Source: SHVO01 sp050250575 (GTDB lineage Bacteria; Pseudomonadota; Alphaproteobacteria; Rhodospirillales; Rhodospirillaceae). Taken from it: a stretch of 64,000 bases of DNA. The stretch spans positions 1 to 64,000 of the forward strand of contig JBFWOJ010000010.1 in assembly GCA_050250575.1 (NCBI GenBank), written 5' to 3'. The notes below the pieces were generated by a model. That model made no database searches. It saw only the letters and a program-made list of their open reading frames with translations, and was not told the origin of the DNA. Positions 25,676-33,654 of this stretch are shown one piece after another. Made by a program: the position numbers and the translations under genes. Each line of letters opens with the position of its first letter. Position 1 is the stretch's first letter.

Positions 25676-26677
25676 GTGAGCGATCGGGACCTGGTTTCCG
25701 TCGTCATTCCCATTTTCGACGAGGCCGAAAACGTCGGCCCGCTCACGGCTGCGCTGATTCCCGCGCTCGATGCCCTCGGGCGGCCTTATGAAGTGATCTT
25801 TATCGACGACGGTTCGACCGACGGAACCACCGACGCGCTGGCCGCCGCGGCGCGCGACCATTCCCAAGTGAAGGTGATCACCTTCAAGCGCAACTTCGGC
25901 CAGACCGCGGCCATGATGGCGGGCATCGATCACGCCCGCGGCGCGGTCATTGTGCCGATGGACGGCGATCTGCAAAACGATCCGGCCGACATCGGAGCGC
26001 TGCTTGCCAAGCTCGACGAAGGTTACGGCGTCGTCTCCGGCTGGCGCCGCGATCGAAAGGACGCGTTCTTCACCCGCGTTCTGCCGAGCCGGCTGGCCAA
26101 CGCGCTGATCAGCTGGTTCTCCGGCGTGAAGCTGAAGGACTACGGCTGCACGTTGAAAGCCTATCGCCGCGAGGTGCTCGAAGGCTTCCGCCTTTACGGC
26201 GAGATGCACCGCTTCGTGCCGATCTACGCCAAGTGGCAGGGCGCGCGAATCACCGAGCTTCCGGTCAAACATCACGCGCGCGCCAAGGGAAAATCAAAAT
26301 ACGGCCTCGCCCGCATCTTCAAGGTGATGCTCGATCTCCTGGTGGTGAAGTTCCTCACTCAATACGAGACCAAGCCGATCTATATCTTCGGCACCGTCGG
26401 CCTGTTCTTCTTTTTCATTTCCGCCGTCGCGGGAGGCTACGCGCTCTATCTCAAGTTTTTCCAAGCCGTCTCCTTCATCGAAACCCCGCTGCCGCTGCTG
26501 TTCACCCTGGGATTCATTACGGGTGTCATGTGCCTCCTCATGGGCCTGTTGGCCGAAGTCCTCGTGCGCATCTATTACGAGGCCCAGAACAAGACGCCTT
26601 ACACGGTGAAAGACAGCACCAATGTGAGCGGCGCCATCGGCTTCAGGGCTCCCTCCGACGTTCGCCGCGTTTCATAA
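25676..26677 (+). CDS. Glycosyltransferase family 2, polyprenyl-phosphate sugar transferase type
   Basis: A 333-aa GT2 with the GtrB/DPM1-like plan: catalytic domain LVSVVIPIFDEAENVGPL, FIDDGSTDG, the DxD-like MDGDLQNDP, SGWRRDRKD and a C-terminal pair of membrane helices (IYIFGTVGLFFFFISAVAGGYAL; LLFTLGFITGVMCLLMGLLAEVL). Such enzymes load a sugar or aminosugar onto undecaprenyl phosphate. I use the GTG at 25676 after a TTTAGGA site; the open frame reaches 25445 but that part is antisense to the binding-protein gene. The asparagine-synthetase-like gene begins 9 bp later. Confidence 0.88.
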   Translation: MSDRDLVSVVIPIFDEAENVGPLTAALIPALDALGRPYEVIFIDDGSTDGTTDALAAAARDHSQVKVITFKRNFGQTAAMMAGIDHARGAVIVPMDGDLQNDPADIGALLAKLDEGYGVVSGWRRDRKDAFFTRVLPSRLANALISWFSGVKLKDYGCTLKAYRREVLEGFRLYGEMHRFVPIYAKWQGARITELPVKHHARAKGKSKYGLARIFKVMLDLLVVKFLTQYETKPIYIFGTVGLFFFFISAVAGGYALYLKFFQAVSFIETPLPLLFTLGFITGVMCLLMGLLAEVLVRIYYEAQNKTPYTVKDSTNVSGAIGFRAPSDVRRVS

Positions 26678-26686
26678 GGCGGCTCC

Positions 26687-28570
26687 ATGTGCGGCATCGC
26701 AGGGTTCGTCGGGCTGGGCAGCGCGGCCGATCTTAAGGCCATGGCAGATGCCATCGTCCACCGCGGACCCGACGGCGAAGGTTTTTTCGCCGACCAGCAC
26801 CTGCCGGTGTATCTCGCAAGCCGTCGTCTCTCCGTGGTCGACCTGCCGGGCGGCGCGCAGCCGATGTGGGACGGCGCCGGAGACATCTGCGTCGTCTTCA
26901 ACGGCGAGATCTACAATCACCGGGCCCTGCGCCAGGAGCTGGAAGCGCGCGGACACAAGTTCCTCACCGATCATTCGGATACCGAGGTTCTGGTCTACGG
27001 CTACAAGGAGTGGGGCGAAGGCCTGTTCTTGCGCCTGAACGGGATGTTCGGCCTTGCGATCTACGATCGCCACCGAAAGACTTTGGTGCTGGCGCGCGAC
27101 CGCTTCGGGGAAAAACCGCTGTTCTACGGCACGAAGGCGGGCGCCTTCGCCTTTGCCTCCGAGATCACCGCCCTGCGCAAACATCCGGCTTATCAGGCGG
27201 CCTCCCCCGCCAAACTGAGCTTGATGAAGTTCTTCGCCCACGGCTTCTTCCCCGGCGAGCACACACCGTATGCGCAGATCGCGAAGCTGCCCGCCGGTCA
27301 CATGATGGTGGTGAACGCGGCCACCGGCGCGCGCGAGATCAAATGCTATTGGTCTTTCGCTATCGACCGGGACGCGCCGGCCGGCGATGCCCGCGATTGG
27401 ACCGTCGAACTCGAGCACCGGCTGCGCAAGGCCGTGATGCTGCGGCTGCAGAGCGACGTGCCGCTTGGACTCTTTCTCTCCGGCGGAATCGATTCAAGCG
27501 CGGTCTTGAGTTTCGCCAGCGACGTGCGGCCCGCACACACGATCGAGACTTTCTCCATCGGCTTTCGCGAGAAAACCTATGATGAGTCGCCCTTTGCCGC
27601 GCGCGTAGCGGCCCATGTCGGCAGCCGGCATCGCAACCAGATCTGCGACCTCGAGGCCGCGCGAACCACCTTGCCCTCGCTGCTCTCCGGCATGGACGAG
27701 CCGCTTGGCGACTCCTCGCTGCTGCCGACATCCCTTCTGTGCGCGTTTGCCCGCAAACATGTGACCGTCGCCTTGTCGGGCGACGGCGGCGACGAACTGT
27801 TCGCCGGCTACGACCCCTTCAAGATGATCCAGCGCGCCGAGCTGTACGACCGCCTGATGCCGAAGCCGGTCCACACGGCCGTGCGCCTGATGGCGGCACG
27901 GCTGCCGTTGTCGGACACGAATATGAGCCTCGATTTCATCGCAAACCGCGGCCTGATGGGCCTCAAGCGGCGCGCCGGGCTGCGCAACCCGGCCTGGCTG
28001 GCCCCGCTGCAGCCCGACGAGATCGCGGATATTTTCCAGACCCCGGTCGGCGAAGAGGAACTGTACAGCGAGGTGATCGCGGCGTGGGACGGATCGCGCG
28101 CGACCCATGCGGTCGACCGCGCGATGGAGTTTTACACGCGCTTCTACCTTGCCGACGATATCCTGGTGAAAACCGACCGCGCCAGCATGCGCGTGTCGCT
28201 GGAAGCACGGGCGCCGTTCCTGGACAACGAGCTCGTCGACTATGTACGCCGCCTGCCATGGCAGGTGAAGCTGCGGGGCAATGTCGCCTCGGGCCATACG
28301 ACAAAGTGGATCTTGAAGCGCGCGCTCGCCGGGCGGCTGCCGGCCGATATCCTTGCGCGCAAGAAGAAGGGATTTGGAATCCCACTATCGGCGTGGTTGC
28401 GGGAATGGGCGCCGCCGGAGATGAGCGTTCCGTTCGTGAACGACCTTGCCATGCGCGTGAGGTGGGAGATGCACAAGAGCCGGAAGCGCGACGACCGTCG
28501 TGCCCTTTGGTGCTGGCTTGCGCTAGCTTACGGCATGGGTCCGGACAGGGCCTTTCCGAATATAGGGTAA
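26687..28570 (+). CDS. asnB: Asparagine synthase (glutamine-hydrolysing) family protein
   Basis: A 627-aa class II amidotransferase. Cys2 is the glutaminase nucleophile (MCGIAGFVG), followed by HRGPDGEGFF, VFNGEIYNH and DRFGEKPLFY. The synthetase half has the PP-loop FLSGGIDSSAVLSF and ALSGDGGDELFAGY, and the C-terminal DRASMRVSLEARAPFLDNELV. AsnB paralogs inside sugar clusters often amidate a uronic acid or other glycan component rather than free aspartate, and here it sits between a GT2 and a methyltransferase, so both roles are possible. Confidence 0.9.
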   Translation: MCGIAGFVGLGSAADLKAMADAIVHRGPDGEGFFADQHLPVYLASRRLSVVDLPGGAQPMWDGAGDICVVFNGEIYNHRALRQELEARGHKFLTDHSDTEVLVYGYKEWGEGLFLRLNGMFGLAIYDRHRKTLVLARDRFGEKPLFYGTKAGAFAFASEITALRKHPAYQAASPAKLSLMKFFAHGFFPGEHTPYAQIAKLPAGHMMVVNAATGAREIKCYWSFAIDRDAPAGDARDWTVELEHRLRKAVMLRLQSDVPLGLFLSGGIDSSAVLSFASDVRPAHTIETFSIGFREKTYDESPFAARVAAHVGSRHRNQICDLEAARTTLPSLLSGMDEPLGDSSLLPTSLLCAFARKHVTVALSGDGGDELFAGYDPFKMIQRAELYDRLMPKPVHTAVRLMAARLPLSDTNMSLDFIANRGLMGLKRRAGLRNPAWLAPLQPDEIADIFQTPVGEEELYSEVIAAWDGSRATHAVDRAMEFYTRFYLADDILVKTDRASMRVSLEARAPFLDNELVDYVRRLPWQVKLRGNVASGHTTKWILKRALAGRLPADILARKKKGFGIPLSAWLREWAPPEMSVPFVNDLAMRVRWEMHKSRKRDDRRALWCWLALAYGMGPDRAFPNIG

Positions 28571-28575
28571 AGGTT

Positions 28576-29364
28576 TTGCATTCGCGCGGCGCTCATGGCG
28601 GTTCCTCCGAACGCTTCGGCTATTCCTGGGCGGAATATTCGGAACTGCTTCCGATCCACGAACAGCAGTTTCAGGGCTGGACGGCCCTCATCGCGCCGAC
28701 CGAATGGGTCGGTTGCGATTTCCTGGACGCGGGCTGCGGCATGGGACGCAACAGTTACTGGCCGCTGTCCTACGGCGCGCGAAGCTGCCTCGCCATCGAC
28801 GTGGACGATCGATCCCTGGCCGCCGCGCGGCGCACCCTCGCGCCGTTCCCGGGCGCCGAGGTCCGTTTGATGAGCGTCTACGACATTGCCGCCGAAAACC
28901 GTTTCGATATCTGCTTTTCGATCGGCGTCATTCATCATCTTGAGCACCCTGAACGCGCGCTCGAGAAAATGACCCGGGCCGCCAAGCGCGGCGGCAAGGT
29001 CCTGATCTGGGTGTACGGCCGGGAGAACAACGAATGGATCGTGCGGTTCGTCGATCCGCTGCGCCGGGCACTGCTCTCGCGCATGCCGCTTGGGCTTTTG
29101 CACCATCTGTCGATCTATCCCACTTTGCTCCTATGGGCGGCGTTGCGGCTGGGGCTGTCCTCACGCTCGCCATATCTGCGCTTGATGCGCGCGATGTCTT
29201 TCCGCCACGTGCGGGCGATCGTGTTCGATCAGCTGCTTCCGCGCATTGCAAACTACTGGCCCCGCGCCGAGGTCGAACGGCTGATGCACGGCGCCGGTCT
29301 TGCCGACATCCGCATGCACTGGGTGAACCAGATGTCCTGGTGCGCCGTCGGCACCAAGCCTTAA
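28576..29364 (+). CDS. Class I SAM-dependent methyltransferase
   Basis: A methyltransferase of about 262 aa with motif I FLDAGCGMGRNSYWPLSYG, motif II AIDVDDRSL, and ICFSIGVIHHLEHPERALEKMTRAAKRGGKVLIWVYG. The C-terminal part (FRHVRAIVFDQLLPRIANYWPRAEVERLM) is similar to enzymes in O-antigen/LPS clusters. Start is set at TTG 28576 after an AGGGTAAAGG site, five bases past the asnB stop; no ATG is available before the conserved GAHGGSSERFGYSWAEY segment. The stop overlaps that of the convergent membrane protein. Confidence 0.82.
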   Translation: MHSRGAHGGSSERFGYSWAEYSELLPIHEQQFQGWTALIAPTEWVGCDFLDAGCGMGRNSYWPLSYGARSCLAIDVDDRSLAAARRTLAPFPGAEVRLMSVYDIAAENRFDICFSIGVIHHLEHPERALEKMTRAAKRGGKVLIWVYGRENNEWIVRFVDPLRRALLSRMPLGLLHHLSIYPTLLLWAALRLGLSSRSPYLRLMRAMSFRHVRAIVFDQLLPRIANYWPRAEVERLMHGAGLADIRMHWVNQMSWCAVGTKP

Positions 29365-30248
29365 GCGCGGTCGCGGTCCGCGAGGTCGAAGACCAATCCA
29401 ACGCCCGCTCCCAGCAGCGTCAGGCTGAACAGCACCAAGGAGAGCGCGAAAGCGCCGACTTCGCTGCCTCCGAGATAACCGATGGCCGCCACAAGGCTTG
29501 CTTCGCGCACACCGATGCCGGCCACTGTGACCGGCGCCATCAGGGCGACGCCGCTGAAGCCCACCACGACCGTCCATGCCGCGAGCGGGAAGTCGATATT
29601 CAGGTGGCTCCCGAGGACCATGCAGATCGCCACGCATAGGGCCTGAAAGATGAGCCCGAGCGCGAGCGCATTGGAAAGACGAAGCGGCGTGATGGAGAGC
29701 GTGCGCCATCCCGCCACCGACACGCCGAAGCGGCCGAGCCATGCCGGCAGCGGAAAAAACAGGACGATGCCAAGGGCGGCGATCGCAGCGACAATGCAAG
29801 CCGCGAGGGCAGCCACCATGGCCGTTGAAAAAGCCCGAGGGTCCACGGCGATGGCGAGGGCCATGAGAAGAAAGAGCGCGAACAGCCCGACGATCCTGTC
29901 GACGGCCACCGCGGCGATGGCACTGCCCGCATCGCCGCTCGCCCTCGCCAGCCGCACCGCTTTCACCACGTCGCCGGAGATCTGGCCTGGAAGCGCAAAT
30001 CCATACAGCAATCCGATCATGGTGAAGCGGGTCGCTTGCCAGAGCGAAACGCCCGGGAGAAACAGCTGAAGCTTCAGCGCAGAGACGCCATGCGCCAGGA
30101 AATAAAGCACGACCGCGGTCACCAAGACGTCCGCATTGAGCGTGCTCACGATCGAAAACGAATCCGCGAGCGGAATGCGCGAAGCGACCAAAAAGAGGAG
30201 GCCGCCTCCAAACAGGGCTTTGAGGGCAAACAGAAGGGAGGTGCGCAT
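29361..30248 (-). CDS. Lysylphosphatidylglycerol synthase-type transmembrane (UPF0104) protein
   Basis: A 295-aa integral membrane protein with about eight helices. The block LLYGFALPGQISGDVVKAVRLARASGD and AVAVDRIVGLFALFLLMALA match the LPG_synthase_TM/UPF0104 family, flippase-like membrane domains; near the end VAGIGVREASLVAAIGYLGG is also typical. It lacks the soluble aminoacyl-transferase domain of MprF. In a glycan cluster it may move a lipid-linked intermediate. It is oriented against its neighbours and overlaps the preceding gene's stop by 4 bp. Confidence 0.82.
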   Translation of the reverse strand: MRTSLLFALKALFGGGLLFLVASRIPLADSFSIVSTLNADVLVTAVVLYFLAHGVSALKLQLFLPGVSLWQATRFTMIGLLYGFALPGQISGDVVKAVRLARASGDAGSAIAAVAVDRIVGLFALFLLMALAIAVDPRAFSTAMVAALAACIVAAIAALGIVLFFPLPAWLGRFGVSVAGWRTLSITPLRLSNALALGLIFQALCVAICMVLGSHLNIDFPLAAWTVVVGFSGVALMAPVTVAGIGVREASLVAAIGYLGGSEVGAFALSLVLFSLTLLGAGVGLVFDLADRDRA

Positions 30249-30334
30249 ACGGTACGGGTGAATCGTTTTCGTGAGTGTATTAGGGTACCGGCCCTGCGAC
30301 CACCCATGTTCCCTCGGATTGCCCTCCCTCCTCC

Positions 30335-31507
30335 GTGACAGCGCGCCGCATCCTCTTCATCAATTACGAATATCCGCCGATCGGGGCCGGCGGCGCCAAC
30401 GCGACCCGGCAGATCGCCCGCGAGATGGCGCGCCGCGGTCATGAGCCGTTCGTCCTGACGGCCGCCTGGCGCAACGTGCCGGAATTCGAGGTCGACGAAG
30501 GCGTCACGGTGCGCCGTGTTCCCGCGCTGCGCCGCTGGCCTGACCGAAGCTCTTTTCTTGAATGGACCGCATTCATGGCGGCCTCGCTTCTGCGCGCGCC
30601 AGGCTGCGCCAGACGATGGAAGATCGATGCGGTGATCGCATTTTTCACGCTGCCTTGCGGACCCGCGGCGGCACTGGTCAAGCGGACCGCGGGCCTGCCT
30701 TACGTGATCGCACTGCGGGGCGGCGACGTCCCGGGTTTCGATCCCCCCTCCCTCGGCCGGCACCATGCCCTCACCGGGGGCGTGACCCATGCCCTTTGGA
30801 GGGATGCCGACGCAGTGGTGGCCAATTCGGACGGCCTTGCCGGGATCGCGCGGCGACATGCGCCGAACCTCGAGATCCGCGCCATTCCCCAAGGCGCGGA
30901 CGTCTCGGGGATTACAGCGAAGCCGTTCTACGGCAACAGCGACGGCGTGAACGCGGAGGTCGCGTTGCTTGCGGTCGGTCGCCTGGCCGAGCACAAGGCG
31001 CTCGATGTCCTGCTCACCTCGCTTGCCATTCTGCCGAAGGACCTGAAGTGGCGGCTGTCCATCGTCGGCGACGGGCCGGAGAGATCAAACCTCGCAGCCC
31101 TTGCCGCAAAACTCGGGCTTTCTCACCGCGTGCGGTTCAACGGCTGGGCCGGGCGCGCAGACCTTCCGGATATTTACCGCGCGGCAGACGTTTTCGTATT
31201 GCCCTCGCGGGAGGAAGGCATGGCGAACGTTCTCATGGAGGCCATGTGCGCCGGTCTGCCGGTGCTGGCCACCCGCATCGCCGGCAGCAGCGAAGCCGTC
31301 ATCGACGGCGCGACCGGCCTTCTCGTCCCTCCGTGCGATGTGTCCGCCCTCGCCATAAGTCTCGAGGCGCTCATTCGGGATCCGGCGGCCCGGGCCCGCA
31401 TGGGCCGCGCGGGGCGCGCCCGGGTGGAGAGCACCTACGCATGGCCCGTCATCACCGATCAGTGGCTCGACATCGTGGAACGCATCATTCAGAAACGCGG
31501 GCGATGA
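30335..31507 (+). CDS. Glycosyltransferase family 4
   Basis: A 390-aa GT-B enzyme: N-terminal Rossmann half with the Gly loop ILFINYEYPPIGAGGANATRQIAREM, inter-domain PYVIALRGGDVPGF, and C-terminal nucleotide-sugar half with LLAVGRLAEHKALDVLLTSLA, VGDGPERSNL, ADVFVLPSREEGMANVLMEAMCAGLPVLAT and the E-x7-E-like motif around SREEGMANVLME. Starts with GTG at 30335. The donor and acceptor are unknown. Its stop overlaps the ATG of the following methyltransferase (ATGA). Confidence 0.9.
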   Translation: MTARRILFINYEYPPIGAGGANATRQIAREMARRGHEPFVLTAAWRNVPEFEVDEGVTVRRVPALRRWPDRSSFLEWTAFMAASLLRAPGCARRWKIDAVIAFFTLPCGPAAALVKRTAGLPYVIALRGGDVPGFDPPSLGRHHALTGGVTHALWRDADAVVANSDGLAGIARRHAPNLEIRAIPQGADVSGITAKPFYGNSDGVNAEVALLAVGRLAEHKALDVLLTSLAILPKDLKWRLSIVGDGPERSNLAALAAKLGLSHRVRFNGWAGRADLPDIYRAADVFVLPSREEGMANVLMEAMCAGLPVLATRIAGSSEAVIDGATGLLVPPCDVSALAISLEALIRDPAARARMGRAGRARVESTYAWPVITDQWLDIVERIIQKRGR

Positions 31508-32226
31508 ACACAGCGCCGTCTGAAGTCGACTATGACGCGGTCTGGTCCGGCGCCTGGGACGACATGCGCCGCTATGGACCGATGGGCCGGCATTCGCGGC
31601 GGCTGATGCGGCGGATGACCGCCGACCTTACGCCGCGCTCGATTCTCGATGTCGGCGGCGGCGAGGGCTCGCTGCTCGAGGCCTTGAGCGCGGCCCATCC
31701 GCACGCAGCGCTCATGGGCACGGAACTCGGAGCAACCGCGGTCGGGATCATGCGCAAGCAGATGCCGCAGGCGGAGTTCGCGGTCCTGGACGTCGCCAAG
31801 CAGCGGCTGCCGCGCAGCTTCGATCTTGTGGTCTCCTCTGATGTCGTCGAGCACATCGAGGACGACCAGGGCGCGCTCAACAACATGGCGGCGATGACCG
31901 CGCCGGGCGGCCATGTGGTGGTGGGAACGCTTCAAGGACGGATGCGCCGTTTCGAGAAGGACGTGGGGCATGTCCGCAATTACGGCGCCGGTGAGCTTCA
32001 AGAAAAAATGCAGCGCGCCGGGCTTGCCGTCGACCGCGTCATCACCTGGGGCTTTCCCTTCTTTTCGCCGCTCTATCGCGACTTCCTGGAAATCACGGGC
32101 AGCCGCGGAACGACGGGACGTTTCGGCTTGTTCCGCAAGCTGGTCTGTCACGGCATCTACACGCTGTTTCTGCTGAACAGCCACAGCCGCGGGGATTACA
32201 TCTTCGTGCGCGGACGCAAACCATGA
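31504..32226 (+). CDS. Class I SAM-dependent methyltransferase
   Basis: A 240-aa methyltransferase with motif I SILDVGGGEGSLLEAL, FAVLDVAKQRLPRSFDLVVSSDVVEHIED and VVVGTLQGRMRRFEKDVGHVRNY, the last typical of the methyltransferase_23/11 group in surface-polysaccharide clusters. It is coupled by 4-bp overlaps to both the upstream GT4 and the downstream GNAT gene. Substrate unknown. Confidence 0.85.
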   Translation: MNTAPSEVDYDAVWSGAWDDMRRYGPMGRHSRRLMRRMTADLTPRSILDVGGGEGSLLEALSAAHPHAALMGTELGATAVGIMRKQMPQAEFAVLDVAKQRLPRSFDLVVSSDVVEHIEDDQGALNNMAAMTAPGGHVVVGTLQGRMRRFEKDVGHVRNYGAGELQEKMQRAGLAVDRVITWGFPFFSPLYRDFLEITGSRGTTGRFGLFRKLVCHGIYTLFLLNSHSRGDYIFVRGRKP

Positions 32227-32735
32227 TGATCCCGCGGCTCGAAACCGAGCGGCTGATCCTGCGCGAGTTTCGCGAAAGCGACATCGACGACATGGCGGCG
32301 ATCTTCGCCGACGAGGAGGTCCCGCGTTTCATCACGCAAAACGGCCTTCCCCAGGATCGCGAATACGCCTGGCGCGTGATGACCAATCTTGCGGGGCATT
32401 GGGCGCTGCGGGGCTTCGGAATGTGGGCGCTGGAAGACAAAGCCGGCGGACGCGTCGTCGGCTACTCGGGTCCTTATTTCCCGGAAACCTGGCCCGATAG
32501 GGAGATCGGCTGGACGATCGGGCGCGAGCACTGGGGCAAGGGCTATGCCAGCGAAGCGGCGCGACGCGCACTCGGTTACGCGCGCGATGCGTTGCGCTGG
32601 CCCCGCGTCATACACGTCATCGATCCGGCGAATACGCGCTCGATCGCGGTGGCCGAGCGTTTGGGATCAAAACGCGTGGGCGCGTGAGAGCGGCATGGAA
32701 AGCCGCTGCATCTCTACGGGCAGGATTTGAAATAG
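32223..32735 (+). pseudogene. GNAT acetyltransferase (RimJ/RimL type) with in-frame TGA
   Basis: From the ATG at 32223 the product reads PRLETERLILREFRESD, then GGRVVGYSGPYFP, and the acetyl-CoA loop EHWGKGYASEAARRALGYA. A TGA at 32685-32687 ends the frame after RLGSKRVGA (154 aa). The same frame then continues ERHGKPLHLYGQDLK to a TAG at 32733-32735, which is exactly the usual family C-terminus (GKPLxLYGxD). One point change therefore appears to have cut off the last 15 or so residues. The shortened protein may be inactive or still partly active; a sequencing error is also possible. Confidence 0.75.
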
Positions 32736-32802
32736 CACTTGCGACGCACTCGCGATGCGTCTGCGAATGACTTCCATCTCGCACGAAATCGCGCCTCAAA
32801 CG

Positions 32803-32831
32803 TTGACCTTTGCACGCCAGACGCGGATAAC
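32803..32831 (+). promoter_or_regulatory. Predicted bfr promoter
   Basis: TTGACC (32803-32808) and GATAAC (32826-32831) are 17 bp apart, 34 bp before the bfr ATG. The stretch TGCGAATGACT at 32762-32772 matches the left part of the Fur palindromes found elsewhere in the window but lacks the second arm. Confidence 0.55.
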
Positions 32832-32864
32832 AACCGCGGCGGCTTGCTACAGTAGGGTGCAACC

Positions 32865-33350
32865 ATGAAAGGCGATAAACAGGTCATCACGTTCTTGAAC
32901 GCGGTTCTCAAGAACGAGCTGACCTCCATCAACCAATATTTCCTCCACTCACGCATTTTGAAGCAGTGGGGCATGGGCCGGCTGGCCGCTGCCGAATACA
33001 AGGAATCCATCGACGAGATGAAACACGCCGATGCGCTGACGCAGCGCATCCTGTTCCTCGAGGGGCTTCCGAACCTGCAGGACCTGGGCAAGCTGATGAT
33101 CGGGCAGGACGTGAAGGAGATTCTCACCGCCGACCTCGGACTCGAAAACGCCGCGATCCCCCTTTTGAAGGAGGGCATCGCGCACTGTGAGAAGGTGGCC
33201 GATTACATCAGCCGCGAACTGTTCGAGGAGATCCTCGAATCGGAAGAAGAGCACGTGGACTGGCTGGAGACGCAGCTCGACCTGATCGAGCGCATGGGAA
33301 TCCAGAATTACGTCCAGCTGCAGAGCGCGCCGGAAGAAGAAGAGGATTAG
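32865..33350 (+). CDS. bfr: Bacterioferritin
   Basis: A 161-aa heme-containing ferritin subunit that stores iron in a 24-mer shell. Ferroxidase ligands are visible in order (NELTSINQYF with Glu18, DEMKHAD with Glu51 and His54, ESEEEHVDW with Glu127 and His130), and Met52 in EMKH is the heme axial ligand, which marks it as a true Bfr. The gene for its ferredoxin partner bfd lies next to it on the opposite strand, 10 bp beyond the stop. Confidence 0.96.
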   Translation: MKGDKQVITFLNAVLKNELTSINQYFLHSRILKQWGMGRLAAAEYKESIDEMKHADALTQRILFLEGLPNLQDLGKLMIGQDVKEILTADLGLENAAIPLLKEGIAHCEKVADYISRELFEEILESEEEHVDWLETQLDLIERMGIQNYVQLQSAPEEEED

Positions 33351-33359
33351 AGGCCGGAG

Positions 33360-33548
33360 CTACTCGGCGGCTTGGAGCAGGGCCGGGCGGGCGACGTCGT
33401 CGATGAGGTCCTTCGCCATGCAAGTGCACTGACCGCAGCAAATCTCGACACCCAGGACCTGATAAGCGTCCCGGACCGTGCGCGCGCCCATCTCGGCGGC
33501 GGTAACAATTTGCTGATCGGTCAAGGCGTTACAGATACAGACGTACAT
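33360..33548 (-). CDS. bfd: Bacterioferritin-associated ferredoxin
   Basis: A 62-aa [2Fe-2S] BFD-domain protein that reduces the Bfr core to release iron. The four cluster cysteines are in MYVCICNALTDQQI and VEICCGQCTCMAKD (C-x-C and C-x2-C, with extra cysteines nearby). I start at the ATG at 33548; the longer open frame upstream has no similarity and overlaps the regulatory region. Two Fur-type palindromes lie 28-77 bp upstream, so iron starvation should induce it. Confidence 0.93.
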   Translation of the reverse strand: MYVCICNALTDQQIVTAAEMGARTVRDAYQVLGVEICCGQCTCMAKDLIDDVARPALLQAAE

Positions 33549-33576
33549 AACAGTCCGCGGCGCTCCCAACTGGCAA

Positions 33577-33591
33577 TGCGAATCACTCGCA
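33577..33591. promoter_or_regulatory. Fur-box-like palindrome, bfd-proximal
   Basis: TGCGAATCACTCGCA, a near-perfect 15-bp palindrome, 29-43 bp upstream of the bfd ATG. It differs by two bases from the palindrome in front of fur (52723-52737). Confidence 0.75.
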
Positions 33592-33608
33592 AGGAGAATG
33601 TATTGCCA

Positions 33609-33625
33609 TTGCGAATGATTTGCAA
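33609..33625. promoter_or_regulatory. Fur-box-like palindrome, bfd-distal
   Basis: TTGCGAATGATTTGCAA, a 17-bp imperfect palindrome of the alphaproteobacterial Fur type, centred 33 bp upstream of the first box (about three helical turns), suggesting cooperative binding. Confidence 0.75.
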
Positions 33626-33654
33626 GCGCTTTCGGGCCGGTGTTTGTTCCGTCT

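Noticed and set aside
32685..32687. Selenocysteine at the in-frame TGA of the GNAT gene
   Set aside because: GNAT enzymes have no selenocysteine site, the position is usually not Cys, and no SECIS-like hairpin was seen; a nonsense change or error is simpler.
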